NCBI GenBank assembly: GCA_022072455.1
Contig: JAJVHY010000012.1
Coordinates: 1-64,000, forward strand
Source of the DNA: Verrucomicrobiia bacterium
GTDB taxonomy: Bacteria; Verrucomicrobiota; Verrucomicrobiia; Palsa-1439
DNA: 64,000 bases
Direction of reading: 5' to 3'
A program made the position numbers and the translations under genes. Below are positions 40,893-50,274 of this stretch, one piece after another. Below the pieces are notes generated by a model. The model searched no databases and had not been told where the DNA came from. It saw only the letters and a list, made by a program, of their open reading frames with translations. Positions within the stretch are counted from its first letter, which is position 1; each line of letters starts with the position of its first letter.

Positions 40893-42626
40893 ATGACCCG
40901 CGCCCCCTTCGGCACCTGGACCTCGCCCATCACCACCGACCTCATTACCGGCGAAACTGTCAACCTCAAGGAACTCGCCTTTACCGGCAACCACGTCAGT
41001 TGGCTCGAACAACGTCCCAGCGACGCCGGCCGCACCGTCCTCGTCCGCGATGGTCACGACCTCACCCCCGCCGGGCTCAGCGTCCGCTCCCGCGTCCACG
41101 AATACGGCGGCGGCTCGTACACCTTCCCGTATTTCGCCAACGACAAGGATCAGCAGATTTACCGGGATGCCGTCCCGGTCACCAACACCCCCGGCTTGCG
41201 CTTCGCCGACATCGTCGTGGACGGTGACCGGCTCATCGCCGTCTGCGAAGATCACCGCGCCGGCAAAGAACCCACCAACTCCCTCGTCACCATCACCGCC
41301 GGCAAAATCGAACCTTTATTCTCCGGCAACGATTTCTACTCCTCCCCGTGCATTCACGCCGGCCACCTTGCCTACCTCACCTGGAATCACCCCAACCTCC
41401 CGTGGGACGAAACCGAACTCTGGCTTGATGGCCAAAAGATTGCCGGCGGCGCGTCCATCTTCCAACCGCAGTTCGCCCCCGACGGCACCCTCCATTTCGT
41501 CTCGGACCAGAACAACTGGTGGAACATCTACCGCTATCGCGACAGCCAGATCGAACCCGTCCTCGAAATGGAAGCCGAACTTGGCGTCCCGCAATGTGTC
41601 TTCGGTCTCAGCACCTACGCCTTTCTCGCCGATGGCCGGATCGCCTGTGCCGTCAACCAACGCGGCACCTGGCGCCTCGCCCTCTTCGACGGCACCCTGC
41701 GCTTCTTCGAACTCCCCTACACCGACATCGCCCAAGTCCGCGCCGCCGGTCAGCATGTCGTTTTTCTCGGGGCCTCGCCCGAACATCCGCCCGCTGTCAT
41801 CCGGCTCGACGCCAACACCGGTCACACGGAAATCCTGCGCCGTTCCACGTCGGTCGCGCTCGACCCGCGGTACATCGCGCCGGCCATCCCGCTCGAACAC
41901 GCTTTCTACTACCCGCCCACCAACCCGGATTTTACAGGCTTACCGGGTGAATTGCCGCCGCTCATCGTCAGCGCCCACGGCGGCCCCACGAGCGCGACGC
42001 GCAGCGGTTTTGATCTCACCAGACAATTCTGGACCAGTCGCGGTTTCGCCGTCGTGGATGTGAATTACGGCGGCAGCACCGGCTACGGGCGCGCCTACCG
42101 GGAAAGGCTCAACGGCCAGTGGGGCATCGTGGACGTGGACGATTGTTGCGCCGTGGCCCGGCAACTCGTCGAACAAAAACTCGCCGACCCGAACCGCCTC
42201 GTCATCCGTGGCGGCAGTGCCGGCGGGTTCACCACGCTCGCCGCGCTCACCTTCCGGCAAGTGTTCAAGACCGGCGCCAGCTATTACGGCATCAGCGACC
42301 TCGAATGGTCGAACGATACGCACAAATTCGAGTCACGGTACAACTACCGGCTCATCGCCCCGTGGCCGGCCGCGAAACAGATTTACCATGACCGTTCCCC
42401 GCTCCGGCATGCTGACAAACTGAATTCCCCGGTCATCTTCTTCCAAGGCCTCGACGACAAGATCGTCTTGCCGAATCAATCGCAGCTCATGGTCGAAGCG
42501 TTGAAAAAGAAAGGCGTGCCGGTCGAGTACTACGAATTCCCCGGCGAAGGCCACGGCTTCCGGCAAGCCGCCACGATCCAGCAAACACTCGAAGCCGAAC
42601 TCGCGTTTTATCGGAAGGTATTATGA
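40893..42626 (+). CDS. S9 family peptidase (prolyl-oligopeptidase-like)
   Basis: A 577-residue cytoplasmic serine peptidase with an N-terminal beta-propeller (about 20-340, with EYGGGSYTF and WNHPNLPWDETELWL) and a C-terminal alpha/beta hydrolase. The nucleophile Ser is in IRGGSAGGFTT; the Asp is in FFQGLDDKIVLP and the His in PGEGHGF. The STGYGRAYRERLNGQWGIVDVDD segment is typical of the acylaminoacyl-peptidase/dipeptidyl-peptidase branch. It likely trims short peptides. The next gene starts within its stop (ATGA). Confidence 0.95.
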   Translation: MTRAPFGTWTSPITTDLITGETVNLKELAFTGNHVSWLEQRPSDAGRTVLVRDGHDLTPAGLSVRSRVHEYGGGSYTFPYFANDKDQQIYRDAVPVTNTPGLRFADIVVDGDRLIAVCEDHRAGKEPTNSLVTITAGKIEPLFSGNDFYSSPCIHAGHLAYLTWNHPNLPWDETELWLDGQKIAGGASIFQPQFAPDGTLHFVSDQNNWWNIYRYRDSQIEPVLEMEAELGVPQCVFGLSTYAFLADGRIACAVNQRGTWRLALFDGTLRFFELPYTDIAQVRAAGQHVVFLGASPEHPPAVIRLDANTGHTEILRRSTSVALDPRYIAPAIPLEHAFYYPPTNPDFTGLPGELPPLIVSAHGGPTSATRSGFDLTRQFWTSRGFAVVDVNYGGSTGYGRAYRERLNGQWGIVDVDDCCAVARQLVEQKLADPNRLVIRGGSAGGFTTLAALTFRQVFKTGASYYGISDLEWSNDTHKFESRYNYRLIAPWPAAKQIYHDRSPLRHADKLNSPVIFFQGLDDKIVLPNQSQLMVEALKKKGVPVEYYEFPGEGHGFRQAATIQQTLEAELAFYRKVL

Positions 42627-43267
42627 GCCTGCTCACCGACATTGACCGCTACATCGAGCAACTGTGCATCCCGCCGAACGTCGCCTTCGAGCAAGCGATC
42701 CGGGACGCCAAAGCGAACGGCCTGCCGGAAATCAACGTCTCGCCCAATGAAGGCAAACTGCTTTACCTGCTGGCGAAGATTACCGGCGCACGGCGCATTC
42801 TGGAAATCGGCACCCTCGGTGGCTACAGCACGTTGTGGCTAGCGAGTGCGTTGCCGGCGCGCGGGAAACTCGTCACGCTCGAACTCGAACCGCACCACGC
42901 CGCCGTCGCGCGGAAAAATCTGGACCGCGCCGGCTTGCTGAAGAAGGTCGAAATCCGCGTCGGCAACGCCCGGCTGTCGTTGCGCCAACTGAAACCGGCC
43001 TTCGATCTCGTGTTCATTGATGCCGACAAGGAAGGCTATCCGGTCTATCTCGATTTCGCGTTGAAGCTGACGCGGCCCGGCAGTCTCATCCTCGTGGACA
43101 ACGTCATCCGGCATGGTCGCGTTCTCGACCAGAAGCCCAAGGATGCCGGCACCCGCGCGATCCGAAAAGTGAATCACCGGCTCGCGACCAACCCGCGTCT
43201 CGAAACGATTCTCGTCCCACTCATGCGCGAGCGCATTGACGGTCTGGCCATTGCCCGGCGCCGTTAA
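42623..43267 (+). CDS. SAM-dependent O-methyltransferase family 3
   Basis: A 214-residue CCoAOMT-like methyltransferase. SAM binds at ILEIGTLGGYSTLWLA; the metal-binding Asp is in LVFIDADKEGYPVYLD, followed by GSLILVDNVIRHGRV. Bacterial members methylate catechol-type or tRNA/peptide substrates; the target here is unknown. It overlaps the S9 peptidase gene by 4 nt, so the two are coupled, and is convergent with the CPBP gene. Confidence 0.94.
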   Translation: MSLLTDIDRYIEQLCIPPNVAFEQAIRDAKANGLPEINVSPNEGKLLYLLAKITGARRILEIGTLGGYSTLWLASALPARGKLVTLELEPHHAAVARKNLDRAGLLKKVEIRVGNARLSLRQLKPAFDLVFIDADKEGYPVYLDFALKLTRPGSLILVDNVIRHGRVLDQKPKDAGTRAIRKVNHRLATNPRLETILVPLMRERIDGLAIARRR

Positions 43268-43902
43268 CGCCAAAACGACCAGCCGACGCGCATGTTCGGG
43301 AGCAACCACGCCGGCAGCGCGTACCGCAGGACAAACGCCAGCAAACTGTGCGACAAAGCCACGGCCAAGAGATTCGGCTCGCGTTGAAACGCCCGCGCCC
43401 ACAATCCGCCGGCCACGAACGTCGCCACCATCAAGAATGGATTCGGCGCGTGCAACCCGGCAAAGATCGCCGCCGCGATACCGGCGCTCCACCAGCCTTT
43501 TCCGAAAATGTCCTGCAACCGGCGATTGAGATAACATTGGAGTAAATACTCCTGCACCAACGGCCAGACGAACCGGCGCGGGCGAAACCGAAAGGCGCGC
43601 TCGCCAAAATTCAAGCTGTCGAGAAAATAGCCGGCCAGCAACAGCACCACCACGAACCCCAGCGTCGGCACCGCCAACCGTTTCACCGCCGGCCAGAAAT
43701 TATCCAACCGCAGTCCGAGATCGCGCCAGCCATCGCGATGCGCCAGATTGCTCGCCACCGCGATCCCGAATGCCGTGAGCGCGAGCGCCAGCCCGATCCG
43801 TTTGGCGACCACCTTGTCCGGCCACAACGGCGCCAGCCAGATCGTCGCGAGGATCAACCCGGTCACGACCGCGACTTCGACGGCGACCCGCGTCCTACTC
43901 AA
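43264..43902 (-). CDS. CPBP-family intramembrane metalloprotease
   Basis: A 212-residue protein with about six membrane helices, of the CAAX-protease/bacteriocin-processing (Abi) family. The signature regions are present in altered form: [15 protein letters not shown] where EExxxR is usual (the first Glu is Gln here), [10 protein letters not shown] with the motif-2 His, and SHSLLAFVL with the motif-4 His. The lost Glu may mean reduced or no protease activity. TTG 43902 with GGAG 7 nt upstream is chosen; it overlaps the end of the upstream gene by 8 nt. Confidence 0.85.
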   Translation of the reverse strand: MSRTRVAVEVAVVTGLILATIWLAPLWPDKVVAKRIGLALALTAFGIAVASNLAHRDGWRDLGLRLDNFWPAVKRLAVPTLGFVVVLLLAGYFLDSLNFGERAFRFRPRRFVWPLVQEYLLQCYLNRRLQDIFGKGWWSAGIAAAIFAGLHAPNPFLMVATFVAGGLWARAFQREPNLLAVALSHSLLAFVLRYALPAWLLPNMRVGWSFWR

Positions 43903-45772
43903 GCAACTTCTCCAACTCTGCCGCCGTCGCAACCGGCAACTGACACACCTGATCCACGCACACCGTCGCTGTGGCCTTACCGGCGGACGGTTCGCGCAAC
44001 ACGACCTTGCGCGGCAGATACCGGCGGCGAATCACGCGCACCATTTCGTCGTCCAGCGCGCCGGAAAGCACGATCCGTTTTGGTTTCCCGAGCGCAAAGT
44101 CCAGCGCGCACAGCATCTGCGGCATCACGTGCGGCGCGCTCCGCAGCCGCGGCATGAACAACGTCAACGTCCGCTCCGCCGCGCGCCGGTATTCTTCGCG
44201 GTCGGTCATTTCCGCGAGCCGCAACAAAACCAGAGTTGCCACGGAGTTCCCGCTCGGCTCCGCGCCATCGTATTCTTCTTTCGTCCGTAAAATCACGCTG
44301 GCGTCGCCACCGGCATTGAGGAAGAAACCGCCGTCGGCCGCATCGTAAAACGACTTCAACATTTCGTCCGCCAAGCCGGTCGCCTTCGTCAGCCAGCCGG
44401 CATCGAAATCCGTCTCATATAAATCGAGCAATGCATTCGCGAGGAAAGCGTAGTCGTCCAGCACAGCCGCCACCTTGCCGGACCGAACCAGTTTGCCACC
44501 TGCGAAAACCGCCGTGGCTGCGCTTTGCGCGGCGGCGAGATACCGGGGTTCGTCGAGCGCCTGCGCGGCCCGGCACAACGCGGAAATCATCAAGCCGTTC
44601 CAAGCCGTGATGATTTTCTCATCCCGGTGCGGCCGGATGCGTTTGGCACGCACCGCCAACAATTGGGCGCGTTCTTCAGGAAAACCGGCGCCGTGCAAGA
44701 CATTCCAGCCGTGTTCCCAGTTGCCGGCGGCGGTGACGTCGTACGCCCGGCAAAACGCTTCGGCGCGGTCACCGAGAATCTGTTCCACTTCGGCGCGCGT
44801 CCAGACGTAGAACTTGCCTTCGACGCCTTCGCTGTCGGCATCCTCGGCGGAATAGAAACCGCCGGTCGGACTCGTGAGGTCGTGCAACACGTAATCGCAT
44901 GTGCGGCGCGCGACGTCCGCGAAAAACTCGTCGCCGGTAATCTGGTACGCGTCCACGTAGCTGCTGACGAGTTGCGCCTGGTCGTAGAGCATCTTCTCGA
45001 AATGCGAGACGAGCCAGTGGTCATCCACGCTGTACCGGTGGAAGCCGCCGTCGAGATGGTCGAACATCCCGCCCTCGCCCATTTTGCGCAAGGTGAAGAG
45101 AGCCATTTCCGGTTGGCCAAACTGGAATAGGAAATTGAGATTCACCGGTCGCGGAAATTTCGGGGCCCCGCCGAAACCGCCGTGTGTCGAGTCGAAGCTG
45201 CCGCGTAATTGCTCGAAACAGAGTGGCAGCGGGGTCGCATCGAGGGTTGTCTCCCCGGCGCGCGTGACGGTGGCGTATTGCGCGAGCGTCTCGGTGATCC
45301 GGTTGGCTTGATCAAGGATGCCGGCGTGATTTGCCTCCCACACGTCGTGAATCTTCAGTAGCAAGTCCCGAAAACCCGGGCGGCCGTACCGCGAGTCCGG
45401 GGGGAAATAGGTGCCGCAATAAAACGGCTTCAAATCGCCGGTCAACCAGACGCTCATCGGCCAACCGCCGCTGCCGGTCGTCGCCTGCGTGGCGGTCATG
45501 TAAATCTTGTCGAGGTCGGGCCGCTCCTCACGATCGACTTTGATCGCGACGAAATGCTCGTTGAGCACCGCCGCCACGTCGTGATTCTCGAACGACTCCC
45601 GTTCCATGACGTGGCACCAATGGCAGGTCGAGTAGCCGATGGAGAGGAAGATCGGTTTGTTTTCGCGACGCGCTTTCGCAAACGCCTCTTCGCCCCACGG
45701 AAACCAGTCCACGGGATTATGGGCGTGTTGCTGCAAATACGGGCTTTGTTCGTGAATCAGGCGATTGGGCAT
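43895..45772 (-). CDS. Thioredoxin-domain protein of the YyaL/DUF255 family
   Basis: A 625-residue protein with an N-terminal thioredoxin-like domain ([43 protein letters not shown], here with the CxxC site as CHWC) and a long (alpha/alpha)6-barrel like N-acylglucosamine 2-epimerase, with LSQ-type [23 protein letters not shown] in between. The human relative is SPATA20. The enzymatic role is not settled. ATG 45772 is chosen because the track's extra 34 residues precede the conserved start [17 protein letters not shown]. Confidence 0.94.
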   Translation of the reverse strand: MPNRLIHEQSPYLQQHAHNPVDWFPWGEEAFAKARRENKPIFLSIGYSTCHWCHVMERESFENHDVAAVLNEHFVAIKVDREERPDLDKIYMTATQATTGSGGWPMSVWLTGDLKPFYCGTYFPPDSRYGRPGFRDLLLKIHDVWEANHAGILDQANRITETLAQYATVTRAGETTLDATPLPLCFEQLRGSFDSTHGGFGGAPKFPRPVNLNFLFQFGQPEMALFTLRKMGEGGMFDHLDGGFHRYSVDDHWLVSHFEKMLYDQAQLVSSYVDAYQITGDEFFADVARRTCDYVLHDLTSPTGGFYSAEDADSEGVEGKFYVWTRAEVEQILGDRAEAFCRAYDVTAAGNWEHGWNVLHGAGFPEERAQLLAVRAKRIRPHRDEKIITAWNGLMISALCRAAQALDEPRYLAAAQSAATAVFAGGKLVRSGKVAAVLDDYAFLANALLDLYETDFDAGWLTKATGLADEMLKSFYDAADGGFFLNAGGDASVILRTKEEYDGAEPSGNSVATLVLLRLAEMTDREEYRRAAERTLTLFMPRLRSAPHVMPQMLCALDFALGKPKRIVLSGALDDEMVRVIRRRYLPRKVVLREPSAGKATATVCVDQVCQLPVATAAELEKLLE

Positions 45773-45836
45773 AAACGGCGCGCAACATAGCAGAAGATTC
45801 TTTCGTCGTGTGCGGAAAAACGCTATCCATGCCGGC

Positions 45837-46916
45837 ATGGCGTTCACGCTCGGAAACCTGCAGCTAACATCCAATCTGTTCCTGTCGCCGCTGGCCGGTT
45901 ACACGAACCTGCCGTTCCGCCTCACCATTCGCGAAATCGGCGGTGTCGGCCTCTGCACGACCGACCTCGTCAATGCGCGCTCGCTGCTCGAACGCAACCG
46001 CAAAGCGCACAAACTCATCGAGACCTGCCCCGCCGACCGGCCGCTCGCGGTCCAGATCTTCGGCACCGTGCCCGAGGAAATGCGCGACGCGGCTGTGCTG
46101 TTGGAGTCGTTGGGGATTGATTCCGTGGACATCAACATGGGTTGCCCCGTCCGGAAAGTCTGCACCATCGGCGGTGGGTCGGCCATGATGACGAATCACG
46201 CGGCCACCACGCACCTCGTCAAAATGATGGTGGCCGCCGTCAAAATCCCGGTCACCTGCAAAATGCGCCTCGGTTGGGATGACGACAACCTCACCGCTCC
46301 CGATCTGGCCCGCGCGCTGGCCGACGTCGGTGCCGCCGCCATCATCGTCCACGGGCGGACCCGGCAACAAGGTTTCTCGGGCACCGTCAACCGCGCCGGC
46401 ATCCGCGCCGTCGTCGCCGCTGTGAAAAATGTTCCCGTGGTTGGCAACGGCGACATCACGACGCCGGTGGCGGCCAAACGGATGTTCGAGGAGACGGGCT
46501 GCGCCGCCATCAGCATTGGCCGGGGGGCGTTTTACAATCCGTGGATTTTCCAACACACGCGGCACTACCTCGCGACCGGCGAACTTCGCCCCGACCCGAC
46601 ATTCGACGAACGCCTCGCCGTCATGACGCGGCATCTCGACCGGATGGTGGAAGTCTTTGGCGAGAGCGTGGGGTGCCGGATGTTTCGCAAAATCGCGACG
46701 CAATACTCGAAATGTTTCGGCCCCAGTCGCGTATTCAATAAGCGCATGGTCTTGCTCAACACACGCGAGCAATTCGACGCGATTGTTGCCGATTACCGGC
46801 GGTGGCGGGAACAGTTCCTCGACGCCGACCACCGCCTTCTGCCCCAGTATGAACCACGGCCGCTGGACGAAGCGCCCGCCATCGCCACGCCGCAAGGGCC
46901 AAACGAGTTGTGGTAG
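45837..46916 (+). CDS. dus: tRNA-dihydrouridine synthase
   Basis: A 359-residue FMN enzyme that reduces uridine in the tRNA D-loop. The start [20 protein letters not shown] is the family FMN site; [11 protein letters not shown] carries the catalytic Cys; [23 protein letters not shown] and [10 protein letters not shown] complete the barrel; and [14 protein letters not shown] is the phosphate-binding end. It is DusB-like. ATG 45837 lies in a CATGCCGGCATG palindrome also found at the S9 peptidase start. There is no Shine-Dalgarno; a TATCCA -10-like box lies close upstream. Confidence 0.95.
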   Translation: MAFTLGNLQLTSNLFLSPLAGYTNLPFRLTIREIGGVGLCTTDLVNARSLLERNRKAHKLIETCPADRPLAVQIFGTVPEEMRDAAVLLESLGIDSVDINMGCPVRKVCTIGGGSAMMTNHAATTHLVKMMVAAVKIPVTCKMRLGWDDDNLTAPDLARALADVGAAAIIVHGRTRQQGFSGTVNRAGIRAVVAAVKNVPVVGNGDITTPVAAKRMFEETGCAAISIGRGAFYNPWIFQHTRHYLATGELRPDPTFDERLAVMTRHLDRMVEVFGESVGCRMFRKIATQYSKCFGPSRVFNKRMVLLNTREQFDAIVADYRRWREQFLDADHRLLPQYEPRPLDEAPAIATPQGPNELW

Positions 46917-46988
46917 CTCCTCGTCTTGGCGGCAAGATTCATCTTCCGGCTTGAGGTTGCGCCACTGCTCTTGGTAAACGAACCGGCC

Positions 46989-47864
46989 ATGACCTCCGCC
47001 CTCTCCAACATTGATGTTCCCGGTTTGAAAAAAGTCCGCAGCGGCAAAGTCCGCGAGATCTTTGATCTCAACGACGCGCTGCTCTTTGTTGCCAGCGACC
47101 GCATCAGCGCGTTCGACGTGATCATGCCCGATCCCATTCCGGAAAAAGGGCGGGTGCTGACGGCGTTCAGCGAATTCTGGTTTGGCAAGGCCAAGCACAT
47201 CGTCGAAAACCACTTCATCACGAGCGACTACGCGGCGATTGCCAAACGCGTCGGCAACCACGAACAACTGCGCGGCCGGGCGATGTTGGTCCGCAAATGT
47301 CAGCCGTTGCCGGTCGAGTGCATCGTGCGCGGTTACCTCGCGGGGTCAGGCTGGAAGGAATACAAGAAGAGTCAGACCGTCTGCAGCCAGAAGTTGCCGG
47401 CGGGGTTGGTGGAGTCCAGCGAATTGCCGGAGCCGATATTTACGCCGTCCACCAAAGCGGCGACCGGTCACGACGAAAACATTTCCTTCGCGCGCGCCAG
47501 TGAAATTCTCGGGAAGCCGCTCGCGGATAAAGTCAGCGCGTATTCCATCGCGCTCTACAAATTCGCGCGCGACTACGCCCGGCACCGCGGGATTATCATT
47601 GCCGATACGAAGTTCGAGTTCGGCTTGGAAGGTGACAAGGTGATTCTGATTGATGAGGCGTTGACGCCCGACAGTTCGCGGTTCTGGCCGGCCGCCACGT
47701 ATAAGCCGGGCGGTCCGCAACCGAGTTTCGACAAACAATTCCTGCGCGATTACCTCGAAACGCTGACGTGGGACAAGACGCCGCCGGGACCGAAGTTGCC
47801 GGCGGAGATCATTCGCAAGACCAGCGAGAAATATCTCGAAGCGTTGCAGCGTCTCACGGCGTAA
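46989..47864 (+). CDS. purC: SAICAR synthetase PurC
   Basis: A 291-residue phosphoribosylaminoimidazole-succinocarboxamide synthase of de novo purine synthesis. Signatures are KVRSGKVREIFDL at the start, ASDRISAFDVIMPDPIPEKG, PVECIVRGYLAGSGWKEY, GHDENISF, IADTKFEFGL and LIDEALTPDSSRFWP. It is the longer form found in many bacteria and yeast. ATG 46989 is chosen; the track frame extends upstream without family similarity. It is 72 nt after dus and overlaps the convergent SRAP gene by 11 nt. Confidence 0.96.
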   Translation: MTSALSNIDVPGLKKVRSGKVREIFDLNDALLFVASDRISAFDVIMPDPIPEKGRVLTAFSEFWFGKAKHIVENHFITSDYAAIAKRVGNHEQLRGRAMLVRKCQPLPVECIVRGYLAGSGWKEYKKSQTVCSQKLPAGLVESSELPEPIFTPSTKAATGHDENISFARASEILGKPLADKVSAYSIALYKFARDYARHRGIIIADTKFEFGLEGDKVILIDEALTPDSSRFWPAATYKPGGPQPSFDKQFLRDYLETLTWDKTPPGPKLPAEIIRKTSEKYLEALQRLTA

Positions 47865-48525
47865 GCGGAGGGCCGACCGGCTGGATGCAATCGGCGCGGT
47901 CGTTTTGCGGTTGGTTCACGATTCCAGCCACCGGGAAGCCTTCCATTTCTTCGGCCGGGAATGGGACCAACGCCGGCAACAGGTCGGCCGGTGATTGTTC
48001 GGCCTCCGCCAACCAGAGATCGTAATACCGGGGTTGGAGGATGACCGGCATGCGATGATGGATGCGCGCCAGCAGCGCGTTCGGGGTGGTCGTAATCAGG
48101 CAACACGTCGCCACCGGCGCACCGGTCGGATCGCGCCACACGTCCCACAACCCGGCAAAGGCGAAGACGGTTTTCGATTTCAGCCGGAAGTAGTGCGGAA
48201 CTTTCGGTTTGGTCTGCGACCACTCATAGAATCCGTCGGCCAGCACGAGACAACGTTTGCGCTTGAGCGGGGTGCGGAAACTCGGTTTCTCGGCCAGTGT
48301 TTCGCTCCGGGCATTCGCGAGTTTGTTGCCGATGGCCGGATCTTTGGCCCAGGCCGGGATGAGTCCCCATTTCAGTTTGGTGATGGCGAGTTGGCCGTCG
48401 TTGAGGATGACGCTGACCGGCTGGGAGGGGCAGATGTTGTAGCGGGGCGACCGGGCGACGGCTTCGCCGGCCAGCGCGTCGGCAAATTCGCGCACATCCG
48501 CCGTCAGGGTAAATCGTCCGCACAT
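47854..48525 (-). CDS. SOS response-associated peptidase / abasic-site sensor (SRAP, YedK)
   Basis: A 223-residue SRAP-domain protein that forms a covalent link with abasic sites in single-stranded DNA through Cys2. The start MCGRFTL exposes Cys2; YNICPSQPV, LKWGLIPAWAKD, NARSETLAEKPSF, CLVLADGFYEW with the key Glu, and RIHHRMPVIL with the catalytic His all match. It overlaps purC by 11 nt at its end and the next minus-strand gene by 22 nt at its start. Confidence 0.96.
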   Translation of the reverse strand: MCGRFTLTADVREFADALAGEAVARSPRYNICPSQPVSVILNDGQLAITKLKWGLIPAWAKDPAIGNKLANARSETLAEKPSFRTPLKRKRCLVLADGFYEWSQTKPKVPHYFRLKSKTVFAFAGLWDVWRDPTGAPVATCCLITTTPNALLARIHHRMPVILQPRYYDLWLAEAEQSPADLLPALVPFPAEEMEGFPVAGIVNQPQNDRADCIQPVGPPLTP

Positions 48526-49556
48526 GGCGCGGACTTTACGGCAGCAATGAAATTATGCCACTGGTTTTCGAGCGTCGCGAAATCGGTGTGAAGGTGCTGC
48601 ACCAACACCGCGGCCGGTTCGACCAAGCGAGCGCGCTGCGCGGCGCCGGCAGCGGTCACGTCCCGGTAACTGCGAATGAAGGCAAAGAAACCCGGCCGGT
48701 ATTCGGGTTGCATGAGAAAGTGGATGAGCGCCCAGCTCTGCGCGTAAGCGGTGGCCACTTGCGTTTCCGGCAGGGCGAAGAAGCCGGCGGGTTGCCGGTG
48801 GTTGAGGAGTTGCCGGAGCGGGAGGAGCGGTGGAGCGAGCCGGGCTGTCAATAGTTTGTCGGGCGCGCCGATGGTTTCAGTTTCGCAGTATTGCGCGAGA
48901 CCTTCGGTCAACCATGTCGGGGCGACGGCGAAGGCGGATTCGAAGCCGGTGGCGTGCATGAGTTGATGGGTGCCCTCGTGGCGGATGAGGCGCGCGGTGA
49001 TGGCGCGGGCTTCACCGGCCAAGCGGACGCTGGCTTGGGCGCGGGCGGTGACCGGCGCGTGTTGCTGGGCACGGAGGTAGTTGTGCGAACCCAACTGGTC
49101 AAGCAAGACGAGCCGGTTGTCGCGCGGCAGGAACAAGCCGGCGCTGTTGACGAGACCGGGGGCGGCGCGCAGAACGTAAGCCCGGTAATCGGCTTCATGA
49201 CTGAAGAAAACGACGTGGACCGGCAATTCTGGCGCTTGGGTTCGGATGAGGTCGGCGAAGTGGCGGTGGAATTCTTGCCGAAGGGCAGTGAGTGTGGCGA
49301 GTGTTTCTTGAGCAACCACAGCGGGGGCGTCAGTGACCAGACTGTAGGGGGCGGTTTGGTAGAGATTGAAATTGGGAAAATCGGCGGTGAGATCGTGATT
49401 GGCAGCGGCGCCGGTCGCGAGTTTGGCCGGGAGTGGTGCGGTGGCGGTGTCCGCAGGGAGATGAGCGATCACGCCGGCGAGCGCGGTCAGACCGAATGCG
49501 AGGACGCCGAGTTCAGCGGCGGCGCGGGTGCGGGGCGTTGGGTTGGTGGCAGCCAT
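48504..49556 (-). CDS. DUF1570-type gluzincin-like peptidase
   Basis: A 350-residue protein with an N-terminal membrane anchor or signal (LGVLAFGLTALAGVIAHL). The DUF1570 region has LIRHEGTHQLMHATGF, a gluzincin HExxH variant (HEGTH), followed by PTWLTEGLAQYCE with the third zinc ligand Glu. It is probably an envelope-facing metallopeptidase. VHVVFFSHEADYRAYV and DNRLVLLDQLG are typical accessory strands. ATG 49556 gives a sensible membrane start. It shares an overlap of 22 nt with the SRAP gene and is divergent from the pilus operon. Confidence 0.87.
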   Translation of the reverse strand: MAATNPTPRTRAAAELGVLAFGLTALAGVIAHLPADTATAPLPAKLATGAAANHDLTADFPNFNLYQTAPYSLVTDAPAVVAQETLATLTALRQEFHRHFADLIRTQAPELPVHVVFFSHEADYRAYVLRAAPGLVNSAGLFLPRDNRLVLLDQLGSHNYLRAQQHAPVTARAQASVRLAGEARAITARLIRHEGTHQLMHATGFESAFAVAPTWLTEGLAQYCETETIGAPDKLLTARLAPPLLPLRQLLNHRQPAGFFALPETQVATAYAQSWALIHFLMQPEYRPGFFAFIRSYRDVTAAGAAQRARLVEPAAVLVQHLHTDFATLENQWHNFIAAVKSAPCADDLP

Positions 49557-49602
49557 TGGCCGGATAAGTAGCAGGCAATATGCCGCCAATCTGCTTTTGC
49601 TG

Positions 49603-49631
49603 TTGACCGACGCGAACGGCTTCCTTAGAGT
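49603..49631 (+). promoter_or_regulatory. Putative promoter of the pilus/secretin operon
   Basis: TTGACC and TAGAGT are 17 nt apart, giving a leader of about 30 nt with AGG before ATG 49669. The -10 and spacing equal those of the pilB operon promoter at 63363. Confidence 0.6.
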
Positions 49632-49668
49632 CTGGTCAGAGGTGCGACGGAAACAGCGCGAGGTGCTT

Positions 49669-50259
49669 ATGAACTTGAAACGATGGATAATGACCGGGGC
49701 GATTCTCAGCCTGACGCCGTTGCTGGTTGACGGTTATGGACAGGGGGGCAGTCGGGGCGGCGATTTTACGATCAAGAATATCCGGCAACAGCAGGTTGAC
49801 GCGCCGAATTACGGCGGCTCGGGAGATTTGGGCGGTCGACCATCAACGCTGTGGCGGAAGTGGCTGAAGATCGAAGTCCAGTTTGAGAGCAAACCGGAAT
49901 GGGCGGACGATGTGCAGTTGAAATATTACGTGCTGATTGGCAAGGGGCAGGAACAAAAGTTGTTCGTCGGTGAAATCACGCACATTAATGTTGCCAAGGG
50001 TTCGCAGCACTACTCCGCGATGTTCATGCAACCGAACACACTCCGCCGGTATGGGGCGGGACAGATTGAGCAGGTCACGGTCCGGCTGTTTCACAAGGGC
50101 GCTTTGGTGTCCTCGTTGAGTGATCCGGCCGTGCGCGATGGTTGGTGGGATCGATTCCCACCGGTACCGGGATATTTGTTGGTGCCTCAAGACACGCCGT
50201 GGGCGCCGATTGCGGATGAACGATTTGAAGCAGTTAAACCAACACCACGACAACAATAA
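49669..50259 (+). CDS. Amuc_1102-like exported protein of the pilus cluster
   Basis: A 196-residue protein with a signal peptide (MTGAILSLTPLLVDGYG). The mature beta-rich domain, with KWLKIEVQFESKPEWADDVQLKYYVLIG, VGEITHINVAKGSQHYSAMFMQP and VTVRLFHKGALV, resembles Amuc_1102 of Akkermansia, the first gene of its type IV pilus-like cluster. The gene order that follows (PilM-, Amuc_1100-, 1099-, 1098-like) supports this. It probably sits in the periplasm or outer surface; its exact role is unknown. ATG 49669 is chosen; the track ORF is longer but starts in the promoter. Confidence 0.85.
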   Translation: MNLKRWIMTGAILSLTPLLVDGYGQGGSRGGDFTIKNIRQQQVDAPNYGGSGDLGGRPSTLWRKWLKIEVQFESKPEWADDVQLKYYVLIGKGQEQKLFVGEITHINVAKGSQHYSAMFMQPNTLRRYGAGQIEQVTVRLFHKGALVSSLSDPAVRDGWWDRFPPVPGYLLVPQDTPWAPIADERFEAVKPTPRQQ

Positions 50260-50274
50260 GAAGACGCAGCCACG

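Noticed and set aside
45864-47267. 467-residue minus-strand ORF
   Set aside because: Antisense to dus and purC, both of which are certain.
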